Assembly: GCA_964638675.1 (NCBI GenBank)
Contig: CAZXAU010000008.1
Coordinates: 39,888 to 103,887, forward strand
Source of the DNA: SIG714 sp964638675
Lineage (GTDB): Bacteria; Bacillota; Clostridia; Oscillospirales; CAG-272
Direction of reading: 5' to 3'
DNA: 64,000 nucleotides
Shown here piece by piece: positions 56,526 through 64,000 of the stretch. Every line of letters starts with the position of its first letter. Positions within the stretch are counted from its first letter, which is position 1. The notes under the pieces were generated by a model. That model saw nothing but the letters and a program-made list of their open reading frames with translations, was not told where the DNA came from and ran no database searches. Made by a program: the position numbers and the translations under genes.

Positions 56526-56812
56526 AACCCTATTTAAGAGACAAAGCTCCGACAAAACTTTCGGAAATCCCGGATGCAACTGCATATGAGGCAGGATATC
56601 TTGTGACAAAAAACGCCGGCTGGAGAAATATCAGACCGGTGATAAATAAAGACAAATGTATAGGATGTTTGCAGTGCTATCTCTATTGTCCGGACGGCGT
56701 CATATATAAAGACGGCGGAAAAGTGTCAATAGATTATGACTTCTGCAAGGGATGCGGAATATGCAAAAAAATCTGCAAAATATCTGCAATTGAAATGGAG
56801 GCGGAAAAGTAA
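56522..56812 (+). CDS. porD: 2-oxoacid:ferredoxin oxidoreductase, delta subunit (2[4Fe-4S])
   Basis: 96-residue ferredoxin-like subunit. Two cluster motifs: CIGCLQCYLYCP and CKGCGICKKICK (the Pro after the last Cys of the second is Lys). It carries electrons from the TPP site to external ferredoxin. Shares one base (A of TAA/ATG) with the alpha gene. Confidence 0.93.
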   Translation: MKPYLRDKAPTKLSEIPDATAYEAGYLVTKNAGWRNIRPVINKDKCIGCLQCYLYCPDGVIYKDGGKVSIDYDFCKGCGICKKICKISAIEMEAEK

Positions 56813-57978
56813 TGGCAAGAAAATTCTTATCCGGAAACGAAGCCTTTGCCGAGGGAATCCGCCTGGCAAGACCGCAGGTCATATCGGCATATCCGATAAC
56901 ACCGCAAACAATAGTTGTTGAACGTCTTTCCGAAATGGTTGAGGACGGCAGTCTGAAATCGGAATTTATTCATGTCGAATCGGAACACTCAGCGCTCTCC
57001 TGCGCTATGGGTGCTTCGGCAGTCGGTGCAAGAGCATTTACAGCCACATCCTCACAGGGACTTTTGTATATGGCAGAGTGTCTGACTTATGCATCGGGCG
57101 GAAGATTTCCGATCGTAATGATGAATGCAAACCGCTCAACGGCTCTTCCGTGGAATATATACGGAGATCAGCGTGATTCGATATCACAGCTCGACTGCGG
57201 ATGGATACAAGCCTATGCAGTGGACGCACAGGAAGCGCTTGACCTTGCTTTGATGAGCTATTATATAGCCGAGAAAAAAGAGGTGTCAACTCCATTCATG
57301 GCAAACCTCGACGGCTTTGTACTGACTCATACATATGAAGTGGTAGATGTACCCACGCAGGAGCAGGCTGACAAATTCCTTCCGAAGTTTGAGACCGAGA
57401 ATAAACTTGATCTGTTGCACCCACGTAATCTCGGATTTTCGGCAGGACCTGCACATAATATGGCATTCAAATATAAAGAACATATAGGACTTTTGAATTC
57501 AAAGGCGGCAATAAAGGAAGCCGAAGAACGCTTTGCCGAAATATTCGGAAGAAGTTACAGCGGACTTACCGAAAGCTATCTTACCGACGATGCAGATTAT
57601 ATTATAATCACGCTCGGAAGTATTGCAGGACTTGTAAAGGAAACCGTTGATATGCTCAGAGAAAAAGGCGAAAAGGTCGGACTTCTGAGAATCAGATATT
57701 TACGCCCCTTCCCGAATGAAGAGATTGCATCGGCTGTGAAAAATGCAAAAGCTGTTGCGGTTCTTGAAAAGGATATCTCGTTCGGAAATGAAGGAACTGT
57801 CTATACAAATGTCAATTCGGCATTGCATAAGGCAGGCATATCGATTCCGACATCGAATTATATCGGCGGACTTGGCGGCAGAAATATCAGCGAATCTGAG
57901 ATAGAAACAATATTTGCGGAGTTGAAAGAAGAAAAAGTTAAGGTAGAATTTATCGGAATCGGAGGGGAAGAGCAATGA
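56812..57978 (+). CDS. porA: 2-oxoacid:ferredoxin oxidoreductase, alpha subunit
   Basis: 388 residues. YPITPQTIV and HVESEHSALSCAMGASAVG mark the alpha subunit of four-subunit pyruvate/2-ketoisovalerate/indolepyruvate-type enzymes. The separate four-gene arrangement is that of VOR, POR and related enzymes; which 2-oxoacid is used cannot be read from sequence. GGAGG lies in the end of porD. Overlaps porB by 4 nt. Confidence 0.92.
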   Translation: MARKFLSGNEAFAEGIRLARPQVISAYPITPQTIVVERLSEMVEDGSLKSEFIHVESEHSALSCAMGASAVGARAFTATSSQGLLYMAECLTYASGGRFPIVMMNANRSTALPWNIYGDQRDSISQLDCGWIQAYAVDAQEALDLALMSYYIAEKKEVSTPFMANLDGFVLTHTYEVVDVPTQEQADKFLPKFETENKLDLLHPRNLGFSAGPAHNMAFKYKEHIGLLNSKAAIKEAEERFAEIFGRSYSGLTESYLTDDADYIIITLGSIAGLVKETVDMLREKGEKVGLLRIRYLRPFPNEEIASAVKNAKAVAVLEKDISFGNEGTVYTNVNSALHKAGISIPTSNYIGGLGGRNISESEIETIFAELKEEKVKVEFIGIGGEEQ

Positions 57979-58868
57979 GCGTGAATGTAAAAACTCTGAG
58001 AGAAGATGAATTTTTCTACGGACATAAAGCATGTGCGGGGTGCGGCGGAAGTCTTGCAGTGAGAATAGCACTAAAGGTGCTCGGTGAGCGGTCGGTCGCT
58101 GTACTGCCGGCAGGATGTATGTCGGCTGTCGGATTTAATTTTCCTCAGCTCTGCTTCGCCAATAACGCCATAATTTCGACATTTGCGGGAACAGCTTCGA
58201 TGCTTACGGGAATTGAAGCAGGACTCAGGGCACAGGGAATCAACGATTTTCAGGCTGTTGGTTTTGCAGGCGACGGCGGAACTGCCGATATAGGAATTCA
58301 GGCACTCTCGGGTGCGATCGACAGAAATGATAACATTCTTTATATATGCTACGATAACGAAGCATATATGAATACAGGAATTCAGAAAAGCTCGCTGACA
58401 CCATTCGGTGCAAAAACAACTACCACTCCGGCAGGGAAGAATATAAGAGGAAACCTCAGACAGAAAAAAAATATGTTTGAGATCATAGCCGCACACGGTA
58501 TTCCTTATGCCGCAACCGCAAGTATAGGATATCTTCCCGATTTCATGCGTAAGGTAGAAAAAGCATCGAAGATCAGGGGAACAAAATATATTCATATTAT
58601 AGCTCCTTGTCCTACAGGATGGGGAATTGCCACAGACGAATGCGTGGAGATTGCAAAAGAGGTTGTCGATTGCGGACTTTGGTATCTCGCCGAGTATGAG
58701 AACGGTGAGTATAAGCTGAATCATCAGCCGAAAGAGTTTACAGATGTTGAAGCGTACCTGAGAAAACAGGGAAGATTCAAGCATCTGAGTGATGAAGACA
58801 TTCAAATAATAAAAGAATCCCGTGATGCAAAATGGGAATCAATTCGTAAAAATTTCAGGATCGATTGA
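57975..58868 (+). CDS. porB: 2-oxoacid:ferredoxin oxidoreductase, beta subunit
   Basis: 297-residue TPP-binding subunit: HKACAGCGGSLAVR (4Fe-4S/TPP region), FAGDGGTADIGIQALSGAIDRNDNILYICYDNEAYMNTG (GDG...N TPP motif) and CPTGWG. Completes the enzyme converting a 2-oxoacid plus CoA to acyl-CoA, CO2 and reduced ferredoxin. Followed after 19 nt by the CoA-ligase gene. Confidence 0.93.
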   Translation: MSVNVKTLREDEFFYGHKACAGCGGSLAVRIALKVLGERSVAVLPAGCMSAVGFNFPQLCFANNAIISTFAGTASMLTGIEAGLRAQGINDFQAVGFAGDGGTADIGIQALSGAIDRNDNILYICYDNEAYMNTGIQKSSLTPFGAKTTTTPAGKNIRGNLRQKKNMFEIIAAHGIPYAATASIGYLPDFMRKVEKASKIRGTKYIHIIAPCPTGWGIATDECVEIAKEVVDCGLWYLAEYENGEYKLNHQPKEFTDVEAYLRKQGRFKHLSDEDIQIIKESRDAKWESIRKNFRID

Positions 58869-58887
58869 CGGTCAGGAGGATATAGAG

Positions 58888-60225
58888 ATGCAAAAAGATG
58901 TAAATAACAAGTATTGGGATGAGGAGCTTGAAACGCTCCCGAGAGAAGAGCTTGAAAAAAGACAGCTCGCTGATCTGCAGGAGATCGTACAGTTTGCGTA
59001 TGATAATGCACCGTATTATAAAAGATCATTCGATGAAGCAGGAGTAAAACCGTCGGATATCAAGACGCTTGCCGATATACAGAAGTTTCCCTTCATTGAC
59101 AAAAAAACACAGCGTGATACTCAGGGCGTAGGCTCATTTCTGGGAGAGCTTGCCGCAGTTCCCGAAGAGGATGTCGTATTCATTTCCACATCGTCGGGTT
59201 CTACCGGAGTTCCTACAATGAGTCCCTTTACCAAAAAGGATTTCGATGAATTCCAGGATACGGAAAGCCGTTGGTTCTGGCAGATCGGTATGAGACCGAG
59301 CGACCGTTATGTTCACGCACTCAATTTCTCACTCTATGTCGGAGGTCCCGATGTAATCGGCGCTCAGAATCTCGGTGCACTCTGCATCTGGGGCGGAACA
59401 CTTCCGAGTGAAAGATTGCTTTTCGTGCTGAAAACATATAAGCCGACAATAATATGGACCAGCCCGTCATATGCTTGGCAGCTTGGTGAAAAGGCACTCA
59501 AGAGCGGAATCGATCCTAAGAAAGACCTTAATATCAAAAAGATAATCGTTGCAGGAGAGCTCGGCGGCTCTATTGCAGCTACAAGAAAAGCAATTGAAGA
59601 TCTGTGGGGAGCAGAAGTCTATGATTTCTACGGACTGTCCGATATATTTGGCGCATGTGCCGCTATGTGTGAAGCTAAAGACGGTCTGCATATCGCAGAG
59701 AATCATATTTTGGTTGAAACTGTCGATGTAAAGACAGGCGAAGTCCTGAAGCCCGGCGAAGTCGGAGAACTCGTATTCACCACACTTCGCAAGCACGCAC
59801 GTCCGCTTATCCGTTTCCGTACAGGAGATATCGGTTGGATCGACAATACACCCTGCTCATGCGGAAGAACACACGGCAGAATTCATATCAACGGCAGAAA
59901 AGATGATATGTTTATCGTTTCTGCAGTCAATGTATTCCCGAGCGATATAGAAGCGGTTATCCGTGAAATACCCGATATTACAGGCGAATACCTTATCCGT
60001 GTATTTGAAAAGGATTTCACATGCAAGTACACTGTTGAAGTAGAAAAGAATGCAAACAATCCGAAGAGCGATGAAGAGGTCGCGGCACAGGTATCTGCTG
60101 CTCTCAAGGCTCGTATAGGTGTTAAGCCTTACAGTGTCGTCGTTCATCCTGACGGAGGACTTGATACACGTTCTGAGCATAAGTCGAAGAGAATTATTGA
60201 CGAGCGTAAGTCCGTCAACGGTTGA
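58888..60225 (+). CDS. paaK: Phenylacetate-CoA ligase family protein
   Basis: 445-residue AMP-forming ligase of the PaaK type: ISTSSGSTGVPTMSPFT (ATP-binding P-loop), YDFYGLSDIFGA, and RFRTGDIGWID, with a C-terminal KSKRIIDER. Start at 58888 behind AGGAGG; the in-frame ATG at 58822 overlaps porB. In aromatic amino-acid fermentation this step would run from arylacetyl-CoA to arylacetate with ATP gain, or the reverse; direction is inference. Confidence 0.9.
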   Translation: MQKDVNNKYWDEELETLPREELEKRQLADLQEIVQFAYDNAPYYKRSFDEAGVKPSDIKTLADIQKFPFIDKKTQRDTQGVGSFLGELAAVPEEDVVFISTSSGSTGVPTMSPFTKKDFDEFQDTESRWFWQIGMRPSDRYVHALNFSLYVGGPDVIGAQNLGALCIWGGTLPSERLLFVLKTYKPTIIWTSPSYAWQLGEKALKSGIDPKKDLNIKKIIVAGELGGSIAATRKAIEDLWGAEVYDFYGLSDIFGACAAMCEAKDGLHIAENHILVETVDVKTGEVLKPGEVGELVFTTLRKHARPLIRFRTGDIGWIDNTPCSCGRTHGRIHINGRKDDMFIVSAVNVFPSDIEAVIREIPDITGEYLIRVFEKDFTCKYTVEVEKNANNPKSDEEVAAQVSAALKARIGVKPYSVVVHPDGGLDTRSEHKSKRIIDERKSVNG

Positions 60226-60258
60226 TCGTGACACAATGCAGAATCGGAGGTAAAATTC

Positions 60259-61425
60259 ATGCCCGAACTTTCCAAACGAACCGAAAACTTTACTGATTCG
60301 GTAATTCGCAGGATGACACGAGTTTCACTGAAATACGGTGCGGTCAATCTCTCTCAGGGATTCCCTGATTTTGACCCGCCGAAAGAAATACTTGACCGCT
60401 TGGCACAGGTGACTAAAGAGGATTTTCATCAGTATTCGGTAACATGGGGCGCTCAGAATTTCAGAGAAGCACTTGCAGATAAACAATCAAAGCTGATGGG
60501 CAGAAAGATAGACCCTAACAGTGAGATAGTTGTCACATGCGGTAGTACTGAGGCTATGATGGCAGCTATGATGAGCGTTGCCAATCCAGGTGATAAGGTT
60601 ATTGTGTTTTCACCCTTTTACGAAAATTACGGTGCGGATACAATACTCTCGGGAGCGCAGCCTATATATGTGCCGCTCTATCCGCCCGAATTCAATTTTA
60701 ATCAGGATGAGCTTGAAGCGGCATTCAAACAGCATCCTAAAGCACTTATTCTCTGCAACCCGTCAAACCCATGCGGTAAAGTGTTTACATATGACGAGCT
60801 GAAAATAATTGCCGATCTTGCTGAAAAATACGATACATTTGTAATAACAGACGAGGTATACGAGCATATCGTATATGAGCCGCACAAGCATGTCTATTTC
60901 GCATCGCTTCCCGGAATGTGGGAACGAACGATATCATGCTCGTCACTCTCGAAAACATATTCTATCACCGGCTGGCGTCTGGGATATATCATAGCGCCGC
61001 CGCATATAATCGATGTGGCAAAAAAGGTTCACGATTTTCTGACGGTCGGTGCGGCGGCACCTTTGCAGGAAGCGGCTGTTACAGGACTTCGTTTCGGTGA
61101 TGATTATTATAAGTGGCTCAAGGATAAATATACAGGCAAGAGAGAGCTTTTCCTGAAAGGACTTGACGATATAGGCATTGCCCATACAGTGCCCCAGGGA
61201 GCTTATTATGTTCTTCTCGATATCTCGGAGTTCGGATACGCTTCAGATCTCGAATTCTGCGAGGTTCTGGCAAGGGATGTCGGAGTCGGGGCAGTCCCCG
61301 GATCAAGCTTCTTCCGTGAAGATGTCAACAATCTGATAAGATTGCATTTTGCAAAGAAGGACGAGACACTTAATGAGGCACTGAACAGACTTGAAGCGAT
61401 CAGAAGAAAGATTGCCGTAAAGTAA
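60259..61425 (+). CDS. Pyridoxal-phosphate aminotransferase (class I/II)
   Basis: 388 residues of the aspartate/aromatic aminotransferase fold: SQGFPDFDPP, LCNPSNPCGKVF, ITDEVYEHIVYEPHKH, and the PLP lysine in SSLSKTYSITGWRLGY. It would convert an amino acid to its 2-oxoacid, the substrate for the por enzyme upstream. Last gene of the operon; GGAGG precedes the ATG. Confidence 0.92.
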   Translation: MPELSKRTENFTDSVIRRMTRVSLKYGAVNLSQGFPDFDPPKEILDRLAQVTKEDFHQYSVTWGAQNFREALADKQSKLMGRKIDPNSEIVVTCGSTEAMMAAMMSVANPGDKVIVFSPFYENYGADTILSGAQPIYVPLYPPEFNFNQDELEAAFKQHPKALILCNPSNPCGKVFTYDELKIIADLAEKYDTFVITDEVYEHIVYEPHKHVYFASLPGMWERTISCSSLSKTYSITGWRLGYIIAPPHIIDVAKKVHDFLTVGAAAPLQEAAVTGLRFGDDYYKWLKDKYTGKRELFLKGLDDIGIAHTVPQGAYYVLLDISEFGYASDLEFCEVLARDVGVGAVPGSSFFREDVNNLIRLHFAKKDETLNEALNRLEAIRRKIAVK

Positions 61426-61447
61426 TCAATATATTTATTTACGATAA

Positions 61448-61489
61448 AAAGAATGCAACACATCCTTTTCCGATGTGTTGCATTCTTTG
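61448..61489 (+). terminator. Intrinsic terminator of the por operon
   Basis: AAAGAATGCAACACATC (61448-61464) pairs with GATGTGTTGCATTCTTT (61472-61488), loop CTTTTCC. A 17-bp perfect stem, the strongest terminator in the window. Confidence 0.92.
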
Positions 61490-61603
61490 TGTAATGAATT
61501 TGAGTAAAAAACTGCCGTCAGACGACAACGTTTTTTTATGTGAAAGAGCAATCAAACAGTCTGCAAGAGGGAAGAGCATGCCCCCTCAAAATCGCTTTTA
61601 AAG

Positions 61604-62110
61604 TCATTTTTTTAAACGGCATAACAAAAAATCAGGGGGTTGTCCGATTATTATTTTATCGGTTATATCGGAAACATCGTAATTTTGTTTTTCATGAAAA
61701 CTGATAAATTCATGCTCGTCATTAAATATGATTTCTTTTCCGTAGCATTCCTTCTTTGATTGCGGTGTAAGTTCAAGGTATACGATCTTATTTTCAGCCT
61801 CAAAGGTGAGAATTGTATGTGCTTTGTTTTTGGTGCTATTGTAGAGAAGCCAGATTCTATACGGAACAGATAGCTCTTGTAAAATGTTTTTCATAACTAC
61901 AACAGAATCAATGCAGGTTCCGATTTTTTCTTTTACAGTATCTGTCGGATCCTGAACACGGTAAACTGTCAATGATAGGGAATAATACTCGTTATCAAAT
62001 CCTTTGCTCATGTCCGGCTTATACTTTTTACCATCCAAAATAAATCCGTATTCATAGCCGGCCTCATAAAGCTCTCGTCTTAGTAAATCGCAAATTTCTG
62101 TAATTTTCAT
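61604..62110 (-). CDS. Putative transglutaminase-like protein
   Basis: 168 residues. The order GTCIDSVVVMKNIL (Cys), KAHTILTF (His) and YLELTP (acidic) resembles the Cys-His-Asp core of transglutaminase-like folds. No signal peptide. AAAGGAT precedes the ATG. It is the last of three minus-strand genes of unknown function. Similarity is by motif order only, so the assignment is tentative. Confidence 0.5.
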   Translation of the reverse strand: MKITEICDLLRRELYEAGYEYGFILDGKKYKPDMSKGFDNEYYSLSLTVYRVQDPTDTVKEKIGTCIDSVVVMKNILQELSVPYRIWLLYNSTKNKAHTILTFEAENKIVYLELTPQSKKECYGKEIIFNDEHEFISFHEKQNYDVSDITDKIIIGQPPDFLLCRLKK

Positions 62111-62168
62111 TTTTATGATCCTTTTTGGTGTTTGATTTTGCTGATATTACTTTCGGACAAACAACATA

Positions 62169-62870
62169 TCAAATAATTTTATCAAATCTTTCTTTCATTA
62201 ATACCGCATCATATTCGAGAAAATACTTTTCCAACAACGGGTAAAAAGCTTTGAATTTTTTTTCATTGAAAAACACAACATCGCAGCCTCTGTCATCGTA
62301 TACAGATAATATGCAATCGTTTTCGAACGAAACAAAATGGATCAGTGGGTTGATTTGGCTGTGAATTTGCGAATTAATTGTTTTCAATGCATTGAATCCT
62401 TTGTTTGTATAACAACAGATCCTGTTCCGGCGTATTAAATAAGGCCATTCTTCTTTGTCATAAAGAATATCCCTTACTATTTTGTGTCTGAATTTTTTTT
62501 GATAACCCAAACAAAATTCAAGTCGATTTTTCTCCTGTTCAATAAGTTTATCGATATAACATATGGTATTGCCTGTATCGTAATCATAGTCGTAAATATA
62601 ATCGTCAAAAAAGAAGATATCAACGCCCGTTTTAAAAAGAATATCAAAAATCTCTCCCGCACGTTTTTTTGCATTTTTCATGTATTGCTCATCGGAATCC
62701 CCTATTCCTAATTCGCACCTCAAAGCAAGGTCATTATTATAAAAATAGGGCTGTTCATAGATGAAGTTTTGGTCAAGTATCCTTTTTTCAATTTCCGTTA
62801 CATCGTTTTCCATATCGTGTATTATGTTCCTAATTCGATTAAACTGCGGTGTTTTAATACTATTCGACAA
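62169..62870 (-). CDS. Uncharacterised protein
   Basis: 233 residues, rich in Tyr/Asp/Asn, no membrane segment or recognised motif. TTG 62870 has no Shine-Dalgarno; ATG 62813 (MENDVTEIEKRILD) with AGGAAC upstream is an alternative start. Lies between two other unrecognised genes and is less GC-rich than the housekeeping region. Confidence 0.6.
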   Translation of the reverse strand: MSNSIKTPQFNRIRNIIHDMENDVTEIEKRILDQNFIYEQPYFYNNDLALRCELGIGDSDEQYMKNAKKRAGEIFDILFKTGVDIFFFDDYIYDYDYDTGNTICYIDKLIEQEKNRLEFCLGYQKKFRHKIVRDILYDKEEWPYLIRRNRICCYTNKGFNALKTINSQIHSQINPLIHFVSFENDCILSVYDDRGCDVVFFNEKKFKAFYPLLEKYFLEYDAVLMKERFDKII

Positions 62871-62890
62871 TATGTTTTTAACGGTTCATG

Positions 62891-63433
62891 TTAATTTTTC
62901 TTGAAATAATAGAAACCGTGTCTTGCTGTGTTGGGATGATCCTCAAGATATTTATTTGCGAGCATGTTTAACCTGTCCCATACAGCGGCATTAAACAAAT
63001 TAACTTTTGAATTGATGTATTCGTCCTTTTTGCCAAGGAATAATTGAACGATCGGCATAAAATCTCTGTATTGTTTTGAAGATCTTTCACCGTGAACGAA
63101 ATCCGAACCGTACCTACCGGGATCATAGAAATAAACGGTTGAAGTTGTCAGCCTTGTGCCGATAGCAAGTGCGTATTGATCTGCAAGCTCGCGTGGGAAC
63201 TGCAACATAACAACAGCATCCATTTCATCCGAATATGCCGCAATCAAAAGCGGATTGGTGTTTACAACTACAGCGGGCTGTGTGTCACCGAATTTCAATG
63301 CTCTGGACACATAGTCCATTTGCATGTCATAGTAAAATTTTTCGCCGAATTTTTGGTTAATCAGTTTCCTTATTGCATAGAATTTTTTATACGAAATATT
63401 AACATTCGCCTGGTTTTCAGCTGTTCCTGACAT
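62891..63433 (-). CDS. Uncharacterised protein
   Basis: 180 residues, no signal peptide or membrane segment. Conserved-looking stretches include YDMQMDYVSRALKFGDTQPAV and VVNTNPLLIAAYSDEMDAVV. No family recognised. AAAGGAG precedes the ATG, and the gene is the first of the minus-strand trio. The 63434-63705 stretch upstream shows no gene. Confidence 0.7.
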   Translation of the reverse strand: MSGTAENQANVNISYKKFYAIRKLINQKFGEKFYYDMQMDYVSRALKFGDTQPAVVVNTNPLLIAAYSDEMDAVVMLQFPRELADQYALAIGTRLTTSTVYFYDPGRYGSDFVHGERSSKQYRDFMPIVQLFLGKKDEYINSKVNLFNAAVWDRLNMLANKYLEDHPNTARHGFYYFKKN

Positions 63434-63705
63434 ATTATTTCTCCTTTATTGAATGTTGTTTATATAAGACGAGCGGGCCACAGAAAAACAAACCTGTCAA
63501 GGTTTCCGACTTATTTCTGCAGTGGAATATCCGTCTGTTTGAAATGCCAAAAAAGGTTTTGGTGAAAAATGTGAAATATCGCTTCTGCAGTCACAATATG
63601 AAATCAAACAGATTGCTTATCTGCCGCAGTTCTTTCCACGTGACGACGCCATACTATACGCACGAAGTACATTTCACCGATTGAATGAGGGGTTTATTAT
63701 ATTGA

Positions 63706-63734
63706 AAAAGGCACTTGCAATGCAAGTGCCTTTT
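63706..63734. terminator. Bidirectional terminator downstream of tRNA-Val
   Basis: AAAAGGCACTTGCA pairs with TGCAAGTGCCTTTT around one A. It lies just past the 3' end of the minus-strand tRNA, reading A-run to T-run. Confidence 0.85.
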
Positions 63735-63735
63735 A

Positions 63736-63812
63736 TGGTGGAGACAATAGGGCTCGAACCTATGACCTCCTGCACGTCAAGCAGGCACTCTAGCCAACTG
63801 AGCTATGCCTCC
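63736..63812 (-). tRNA. tRNA-Val (anticodon GAC)
   Basis: Minus strand: acceptor GGAGGCA pairs with TGTCTCC, anticodon stem CCTGC/GCAGG around TTGACGT, T-arm with GGTTCGAGCC, encoded ACCA end. Confidence 0.95.
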
Positions 63813-63824
63813 GTAAGTGAATAG

Positions 63825-63853
63825 AGTATATCACACTTTTTCCGAAAATGCAA
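63825..63853 (-). promoter_or_regulatory. Promoter of tRNA-Val
   Basis: On the minus strand TTGCAT (63853-63848), 17-nt spacer, TATACT (63830-63825). Confidence 0.75.
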
Positions 63854-63932
63854 TAGCTTTTTAAAAAAATCTTTGAAAAATTTATTTTGATTACAATTTT
63901 TTACATAACGAAAAGCTTTTTCAAAAAAACTA

Positions 63933-63961
63933 TTGACAAATTCATCATATTGTGATATACT
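63933..63961 (+). promoter_or_regulatory. Promoter of the terminal tRNA
   Basis: TTGACA, 17-nt spacer, TATACT; the tRNA begins at 63980. Confidence 0.8.
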
Positions 63962-63979
63962 GTTTGATGTGAGCAGTTC

Positions 63980-64000
63980 GGAGAGATGGCTGAGCTGGTC
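63980..64000 (+). tRNA. tRNA-Ser, 5' end only (cut by window end)
   Basis: GGAGAGATGGCTGAGCTGGT is the acceptor and D-arm start typical of serine tRNAs. Anticodon lies outside the window. Confidence 0.75.

Noticed and set aside
63434..63705. Possible short gene between the minus-strand trio and tRNA-Val
   Set aside because: Plus-strand readings of about 50 codons exist but none has a ribosome site or a recognisable sequence.
1..64000. CRISPR array, prophage or insertion sequence
   Set aside because: No regularly spaced direct repeats, cas genes, phage structural genes, transposases or integrases were seen on either strand.

Overview
This window looks like the chromosome of a low-to-moderate-GC, anaerobic, gut-type member of the Bacillota, class Clostridia (probably an Oscillospirales/Ruminococcaceae-like lineage). 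The evidence is indirect: strong AGGAGG ribosome-binding sites and TTGACA/TATAAT promoters, the Firmicute-type run yicC-remA-gmk-rpoZ-priA-def-fmt-rsmB, IreB, DUF1836, a PdaA-type deacetylase, CsoR/CopA copper resistance, a ferredoxin-dependent 2-oxoacid oxidoreductase, GH36 alpha-galactosidase, and a secreted protein with choline-binding-type repeats. No phage, IS transposase or CRISPR array was seen.

Layout. 0-3.4 kb: polar amino-acid ABC importer (binding lipoprotein, unusually long permease, ATPase). 3.4-5.9 kb (minus): sugar-phosphate isomerase-like protein and two CE4 deacetylases, one PdaA-like. 6-13 kb: a lipoprotein, then two ABC exporter half-proteins flanking a DUF1854 protein (both exporters carry an extra N-terminal domain and a zinc ribbon), then a metallo-beta-lactamase-fold lipoprotein. 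13-16.2 kb: CsoR operator, csoR and copA, the latter carrying a C-terminal CopZ-like domain with its own internal start. 16.3-24.2 kb: SPFH protein, DUF1836, IreB, RibF, a D,D-carboxypeptidase-like protein that has lost its catalytic motifs, alpha-galactosidase and an M28 peptidase. 24.5-27.9 kb: a 1115-residue modular secreted protein. 28.3-32.2 kb (minus): a membrane-embedded McrB-like AAA+ protein with a zinc-ribbon partner. 32.5-42.3 kb: housekeeping block ending in hisS. 42.5-46 kb: cell-envelope proteins. 46.1-54.6 kb: an accessory block lying between tRNA-Ser and tRNA-Gly, with small lipoproteins, a decayed ABC ATPase, a Cu/Zn superoxide dismutase, an orphan ABC binding protein and a nucleoside phosphorylase. 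54.7-61.4 kb: a LysR regulator and a porGDAB/phenylacetate-CoA ligase/aminotransferase operon, probably for oxidative fermentation of aromatic or branched amino acids. 61.6-64 kb: three unrecognised minus-strand genes and two tRNAs, the last cut by the window end.

The most unusual signal is a dispersed element that sits directly in front of four unrelated genes (ends at 1180, 12160, 13636 and, on the minus strand, 49035). Each copy supplies a Shine-Dalgarno sequence, a hairpin of about 19 nt and a spacer of 13, 13, 13 and 14 nt before the ATG. The Shine-Dalgarno is too far from the start codon in linear sequence but at a usable distance if the hairpin folds, so the element looks like a portable, structured translation-initiation cassette. 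A second dispersed element forms terminator hairpins at two convergent gene ends (about 16.2 and 28.1 kb).

All assignments come from reading the sequence and family knowledge; no database search was run.
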